DNA from: Camellia lanceoleosa
Lineage: Eukaryota > Streptophyta > Magnoliopsida > Ericales > Theaceae
Assembly: GCA_025200525.1 (NCBI GenBank)
Contig: CM045762.1
Location: 2,666,001-2,730,000, forward strand
Direction of reading: 5' to 3'
DNA: 64,000 nt
The notes below the pieces were generated by a model. The model did not search any database, was not told the DNA's origin, and saw only the letters and a program-made list of their open reading frames with translations. Shown piece by piece: positions 58,119 through 64,000 of this stretch (positions are counted from its first letter, which is position 1; each line of letters begins with the position of its first letter). The translations under genes and the position numbers were made by a program.

Positions 58119-59099
58119 CTAGATGCGCCTCCCAACTGCAGGCAAGCTCTCTTCATGTGCCCTGAATGACCACATGATAGCAAGTAAGCCGCTGTCCTCT
58201 GCTCTGAGACTGACTCTGAGATCAGTTAGTTGGTGGTGGTGGCAACACCTGTTGTCCTCCTCCCTTCTGTGGACATACAAAGGCCTTGTGACCCGATTGG
58301 CCATACTTAAAACAAGAAAACCCACTTGGTGCACTCTTCCCCGAACCCGCCCTAGGCAAGGGGAAAGTAGATCTAGATTGTTGCGGCTGAGACTGGGATG
58401 CAAAGGTGCTCTTACTTCTCTTGTTGGGCCTAAAGTCCCCCTATGACCCTTGGCCCCTAGACCTCGAATTCCGAAGTCTTTCCTCCTCAGCTTCCACAAT
58501 AATCTCCACATGTGCGGCCGCCTCCACAAGGCAATCATACTCACGAATCATATTCCCGGCAACTTTGAATAGGATCTTCATCCTTAATCTTTGCTCAAAC
58601 TCAAAGCCATGGCGCTCCTCTGTCGCTACCGATTCCGGTGCAAACCGGGACAAACTAGAAAAGGCCGCTTTAAATTCGGCCACGGACATATTTAGTTGTT
58701 TAAGGTCCTTGAACTCTTGCCTCAACCTCTCCTTAGCAGTGGGAGGTAGGTACTTATCTTGGAAGGCCACTACAAACTCCTCCCATGTTGGTGCTATTCG
58801 GCCTTTGGCATATTTCCACCATTGGCCCGCGTCTCCCTTGAGGTAGTAGCTTGCTAACACCTCAACTCACTATCCTCGGTGTGAAGCATCGCGAAGGTCT
58901 TCCCTGTTTGTTCTAGCCACTCGTCTGCCTTTTGCGGACCGGGGCCACCATGGAACTCGTCCGGTTTGGCCTGCAAAAACTCCCTCATGAGGAAACTAGT
59001 CCTTGTCTCTACAACATTTTCCCTAGCTTGGGTCTCCGCCCTAAGGATATTCATGGACTCCCTCAATGCCCCCGCCATCTCCCGGGCTAGAGCCCCCAT
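58119..59099 (-). pseudogene. Gypsy gag with zinc-knuckle remnant
   Basis: Minus strand: MGALAREMAGALRESMNILR at 59099, then FLQAKPDEFHGGPGPQKADE, then (58860-58441) LASYYLKGDAGQWWKYAKGR, WEEFVVAFQDKYLPPTAKER and EFKDLKQLNMSVAEF, the typical Retrotrans_gag capsid domain. A knuckle region (about 58260-58330, relatives C-F-x-C-G-x-x-G-H) is frameshifted. One break near 58860 splits the capsid. Confidence 0.88.
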
Positions 59100-59680
59100 T
59101 GCGGCTTAGTCAGCTTGCCCCGACACTTTCGCTTGCCTAACGCTCGGCCACATTAAGCGTGGCCAAACCTCTCTTCTTACCCGGAACCCTTGGACGGTGC
59201 CTCATACACCTCGGCGTCCCCTACCACGCCTTCCCACCTCTACCACCACGAGTTGAACTCTTTGGGACATCCTAATAGAAAAAAATGAACAAACTTAGCA
59301 CATAATTACAAATGTGCTGTAACTTCACCTCACCACGTCAAACTAGAGCAATTACATGTATCTATTACACAAATAATTTAATTCACTCCACATAAGCACT
59401 TAGTCACACATCACAGATTATCCTTTAGTGATGAGATTTGTCCCATGAAAAATCAAGAATTCTTAGTAGAATGAGTATTGATCAAGTACCCTTCTAATAA
59501 GACCTCCAAAGGAATTTAATAGGCATAAATAACATTCCAAAAGTCAATCTCATACCCACATAGTCATATAAGCATGTTATCACATAATCACATAGACAAA
59601 ACATTTTTTTCCTAATCATGCAAAATGAACCTATTGTGGTATGACAACCTCTTCAGCGAGGCCCAAGTATTCAAACCCGG

Positions 59681-59695
59681 TAGCTACGATACCAA
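59681..59695 (-). other. Gypsy primer-binding site
   Basis: Minus-strand TTGGTATCGTAGCTA, close to the TGGTATCAGAGC tRNA-Met site. It lies between gag and the 5' LTR remnant (59696-59810), which copy H truncates. Confidence 0.65.
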
Positions 59696-60171
59696 GTTAT
59701 AGCATAAAAATAATCCAACATGAACTACCCACATTAATCAACATTCACTAAACCATAACAATAAATCTTCCATCTTTACATAATCAATAAGAGTTCGTAC
59801 AAAAGCTCACTATAGCGCCCATTTTTGACCGACCTTAAGACTTTGGCGTCATCGTTTGTGCCTTAGCGATGATTGTGCATGTTTTACTTGTTTTGGGCGC
59901 TCAGGTCTCGGTGAGTGCCTTGTCTTTGAACCTCTTAACACTTTGTGTTTTGGCCTTGGTTTTTGTGTCAAACCTTGTTTGCCTCTTGCCTTGGGCGAAG
60001 AGGGCCTTAATAAGCCACTTTTGGCATCTCTGGCCACTTTTCTCTCTTGTAGGCCACTTGGAGTGGCCGATCGACTAAGGGAAGTGGTAGGTGGCCTATA
60101 AGCGGCCGTGACTTTTTTTCTCCTTTTTAGATATTTTCAGATCTTTTGAGCTAGCTGTGGCTCACTGAGTT

Positions 60172-60228
60172 CATCCTCTATACACGTGTATGGAGGGATG
60201 AAGCAAGCCTTGCTTGCTCTATATAAGG
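60172..60228 (+). promoter_or_regulatory. LTR promoter of copy H: G-box palindrome, hairpin, TATA
   Basis: TATACACGTGTATGGAGGG (CACGTG at 60183-60188), then a perfect stem AGCAAGC/GCTTGCT with 3-nt loop (60202-60218), then CTCTATATAAGGGG (TATA about 60219-60227). The order is the same as in copies B and F. Confidence 0.6.
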
Positions 60229-61136
60229 GGAGCTTCCTCCCCTTATTTGAGGGTTTAGATTTTCTAGAGCAAAAATCTCCCTCTCTCTCTATATTGTGCT
60301 ACTTTGAGCCTTTAAGTGTGTTTTCTTCACACATTTGCACTAAGAGACCTAGTTAAACACCTTCACTTTGGAGCTGAGGTCCATTGGAGCTTCATTTGAG
60401 GTCTATGGATTGCTTTTGGTTCAAAATTGTTCTTTGAAGTTGCCTCCTTATCTTTGTGCTTCAAGGGTAAAACACTTGTCCTTTAAAGCTTTGTTTTGAT
60501 TAATAGCTTGACCACTTTTGCATGATACTTTGAGGCTGTTTTAGCCTCTCAAAAACTCTAATTTTAAGGCTTGAAAATGTTGGTTTGAGCCTTGTGTGAA
60601 TTCTGAGGGTGGTTCCTCTCTTTTTACTCTTTGGCTTGTTAAGTATCTTGAGCCAACTCTCTAAGCTTTTGAATCACCCCTTGCTTGGTCTTTTAACACT
60701 GAAACTTCAGAGGAATATCGAGTGGTAAAAGTTAGTTTTGTAGCCCAAAATGGGAGAGGGTGGTCCTCTCCTTTTGTCTTGCTTGCGTTTTGTTGGCCTA
60801 CTAAGTGAGCATGTATTTCTCCTTTCTTTAAAATTTGAGCTCAAGCATGTTTTTGTGACTTTTTGGACTGTCATAACTCTTGTTTTTTGGTTGGTTTGAT
60901 CATTGGTTGCTTGCATCTTATACTTGTAGTGTAATCCTACTTGTTGGCCTAACATGCTTCATGCCTATCATCCTAGCTTGTGTTAGCTCTATCTCAACAT
61001 GTTTTTGCCATTATTTTAGCATGGCTTAGCTCTATTTTGAGTGGTCTTGGCCATGTGAGACTTGTAGTGCATGGTTGTAGTGTGAATGCCTTGACTTGCT
61101 TTGAGTTTCAAAGCCTCTTGCATCTTTACTTGTGGT

Positions 61137-62060
61137 GTTTGCATGCCTTAGCCTCATTTCTCACATGATTTGAGTGTATATAGCATAGTCACACTCTCAC
61201 ATATTCCACTCTTTCATAGCTTTTGTGGGTTATGCTTTATGCCTTGATCATGAGCCAACACGTATGCATGCTTGTCTAAGCTTTTGGGCTACCATTTCAG
61301 CATGTTTTAACCTTTGTTTTGGCATAATTGAGCTCTGTCCAAAGCTAGTTTTGTTGTTTAGGCTATGCATTGCATGCTCCTTGTGTAGTGCTCTAGTCTT
61401 GTGTTTTAGGCCTTCTAGCATGCCTCATTTGTATTGTTTGCATGATATGTCATCATCTAACACATAATTTCAAAGCATATAGCCTTGTCATGCTCTCATG
61501 TATATCACTCTTTAATTGTGTTTAAGAGTTGTGTCTCATGCCTTGTTGATGAGCCAATACATGAACATCAATTTCTTGCCTTTCCTGCTATCATTTGAGC
61601 ATTATGGCCACTGTCTTGGCATGCATAAGGCCTGTTTAGGGCTGATTTAGTCCATTGAGCATTGAATTGCATAGTCCTAGTGTTGTGTACTTCACTAGTT
61701 TTAATGCTTAAGTCGTCTAACATGCTATACTTGTGTTGTTTGCATGATATGTCATCATTTGGCACATGATTTCAATGCTTGTACCTCTGTCATGCTCTCA
61801 TATATATCACTCTTTCAATGTGTTTGAAAGTTAAGCTTTGTGCCTTGCTTGCGAGCAAATGAATGAGCATGCATTTCTTGCTTTTTGTGCCTCAGTTTTA
61901 GTGTGTTTTGTACTTTGTTTTGGAGTATCTTAGATGCATCCATTGGTTTAACCATTTGAGATTGATAGTGCATGCCTCATGTGTAATGTTCTTCACTTGC
62001 TTTAGTGCTCTTAGCCCCTTAACATGTCTTGCATGCATTGCTTACCACGATAAGTCTTAT
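61137..62060 (+). repeat. Tandem repeats of about 300 bp in copy H
   Basis: GTTTGCATG(A/C) occurs at about 61137, 61437 and 61739, and the block GGTTATGC..GCCTTG..GAGCCAA near 61224, 61522 and 61822. About three diverged units of 300 bp. Copies B and F hold related repeats, for example at 26678 and 26979. Confidence 0.8.
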
Positions 62061-64000
62061 GCATACCACTTTAGCATTGAAAGATGAGCATGTTGTTGGC
62101 ATTGCATTGTGTTTGGATCGGACGTCAATCCAAACACAAGGAATGTGGCACGTTTCATACTCGAAGTGATGAAACGTGTTGCGTTTCTCGGTCGCTGACA
62201 CCCTTGATCATGCATGATAGGGCGGAGGCTCTTCGAGTCTTCTTTGTGCATTCACTAACATTGTGCAAGCTTGACTCTTTGGCCATCATGTATTGAGATG
62301 CGTGATTGGTGGCTTGAGAGCTGAGTACTACGCTCTTTTGAGCTTGAGAAATGATAAGAGAGTAGTTGCACATACATTTCCATGCAAATGCATTGTTGTG
62401 CCTTTGTTGATCTCTGTTCTTGACAAAATTGGGATTCTGGAAAGAGAAGTGGCCGGCCGACCACTTGCACTAGCCTGCCGACTACTTGTACTGGCCAGCC
62501 GGCTAGTTGAGGTAGCCTACCAACCAGTTGAGGTGGCCGGCCAGCCACCTGTGGCAAAATTTTCCAAAATGCTTCTATTTTGGGGCAGATGCAACCTGAA
62601 AGTGTGTTTGATGCTCTAAGGTCACTGCGAGTGCAAACAGAAGCAACTCATGGCAAAGCAGTGCATTTTTGGGGGAAGCAAACCGAGCATGTATGTCTCC
62701 CTCCCCTCGAGGCCATTTTACTGCTTTATTTAGCTAGTTAATTTGCCAGTTTTTATAATTAATTAGTTAATGTGCTTAGCTAATTTGTTTCATCTTTGTA
62801 AAATTCTAATTTGCTTAGAATAGCTAGTTTCAATTCGGGTTGTAATTAATTAGCTAGAGTTAGTTACTTAGTTGATTTGTAATAAGTAGCTTAGCGTAGC
62901 TGGCTTAGCTTATTTATTCGGACCCTTAAATCGAGAGGGCAAATGTTGTAATAAGTGTGCGTGTGCCTTGAATGTCTTCCAACCCCGTCTTTCTCTCTTT
63001 TATTTATCCGCTTCGATGGTTAGTTTAGGGCGCGTTTTGATTAGCATACCTTATGCTTTGCATGTTTACATCATACATTTGTCTTGCATGCACCGGGCTC
63101 GGCGCATCATACAAACTGCATTGTATTTCAATACTTATTTGAATACATGTATCAAAGTGTTGTATTCATATGCCATTTTAGGTAGCCGATCCTCTTTAGT
63201 TGCATTTGCATGTGTTGCATTAGGCATCTTAACATAGCTAGGATCATGCATGATTTCTAACTAGTTCTCTGTTTTGACTTGGAGTACCTTTGTAAGTGTT
63301 CTGATTTAGCATACTTGCATGAGTGTGAATGTTGCCATGATAGCATGCTTGCCATGAGGCTATTTGCTTATATGCTAAACTGCATGAATGCCTGTGGATG
63401 AAGGCATCATTACTTGAATTGGAACTATTCATAAAAATGTGAGTTTTAAGCCCACTTGGAGTGGCAAATCATCATGTTTTAAGCCTACCTTGTTTGGTGG
63501 CAAATCTGCATTTCTAAGCCCACTTAAGGGTGGCAAATTCAAACCATTTTCGAAAACAAAAATTGAATTGTTTTGTTCCAATTTAAGCGATTTAGTCTAT
63601 ACTTGTATGTTGTGCACATCACGTAGTAAATTAGCTAAATAACCGGAACAATAACACGTGTGTTTTTAAAACAACATATCATGTTTAGTAGAGGCCGATC
63701 CTTTGATCGAGTGAGCGGAGGTGTCCATTTCAGGACCTTCCCCTCTCGTACCCAAGTTCCCGAGCCGAGGCAACTTTGGTGATGACAGACACGTGGCCTT
63801 AGGCACGAGTCAAGGTTTCCTAAATTTCCTAAAAACAAAATATTTAGGTGGCGACTCTATAATCTGGAAGCGATCGGTTGGCATTTTTGATTCAAAATCT
63901 GATTTTCCAAAATGATTTGCCGGATTGGACTCTTTGGTGATTTATCAGTCTTACACTGCACTTTATGAGATTAGATTTAGAAGCAGTGTGCGGGAATCCA

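Larger units (their letters stand above)
54117..59810 (-). mobile_element. Decayed Ty3/Gypsy chromovirus-type retrotransposon (Tekay/Del-like)
   Basis: Reading the minus strand: 5' LTR remnant, primer-binding site, gag, zinc knuckle, protease, reverse transcriptase, RNase H, integrase, chromodomain-like tail, 3' LTR start. Reverse transcriptase before integrase defines Gypsy order, and the chromodomain-type tail indicates a chromovirus. Many frameshifts are present. Its right side is cut by copy H at 59811 and its left side by the N gap. Confidence 0.92.
59811..64000 (+). mobile_element. Long-LTR family copy H (runs off the window)
   Basis: Starts TATAGCGCCCATTTTTGACC, a variant terminus, and then parallels B: GGCCACTT cluster (60000-60100), G-box palindrome and TATA (60175-60228), repeat-rich middle (60900-62060) with repeats of about 300 bp, GGCCGGCCGACC cluster (62450-62550), TTAATTAG tract (62755-62880), GAGAGGGCAAATGTTGTAATAAG and the GATCGAGTGAGCGG terminal block (63700). 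At least 4.2 kb. The end and target duplication lie outside the window. Confidence 0.8.

Overview
This window looks like nuclear DNA from a flowering plant, probably a eudicot. The evidence is one intron-rich plant housekeeping gene (UTP23), plant-type Copia, Gypsy, RTE-LINE, hAT, Tourist and Stowaway elements nested in each other, AT-rich spacers, and a 100-base run of N typical of a scaffold join. Most open reading frames are chance or belong to decayed transposons. There is no bacterial-style operon and no CRISPR array.

Layout. Bases 1-19151 are almost entirely copies of one family of very long terminal-repeat-like units, roughly 3.4 to 5.2 kb where both ends are seen. Typical ends are TGTAGAC...GTCTACA, and two copies have matched 5-bp target duplications. 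Copies A, B, C and H are on the plus strand; Z, D, E, F and G are on the minus strand. Copy E is nested in D, and A appears nested in Z. From 20553 to 29471 lies a decayed Copia element (Copia-1) split in its reverse transcriptase by copy F (24528-28440) and cut at its 3' end by hAT-like elements (29472 to about 32822). The inner hAT (30301-32713) appears to carry a captured fragment of a ferredoxin-like gene.

From 39286 to 53474 lies the only convincing host gene, UTP23, on the plus strand with six coding exons. Its exon 4-5 intron is 10.35 kb long and holds an LTR fragment (G), an antisense Copia (Copia-2) and a terminal-inverted-repeat element nested inside that Copia. Upstream (33959-39285) are a possible 5' UTR exon, a Tourist MITE and an RTE-type LINE with a clear 14-bp target duplication. 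After the N gap (54017-54116), a decayed minus-strand chromovirus-type Gypsy element runs to 59810, where copy H interrupts its 5' LTR and continues to the window end.

The long-LTR family is the most distinctive content. Its copies share a terminal GTCAAAAATGGG motif, GGTCGGCC-type repeat clusters, a G-box palindrome upstream of a TATA box with a hairpin between them in three copies, a copy-specific tandem array in the middle, and a conserved TTAATTAG-rich tract. No coding internal region for it is visible here. I found no system that I can defend as an undescribed functional system; the unusual points are architectural and listed as findings.
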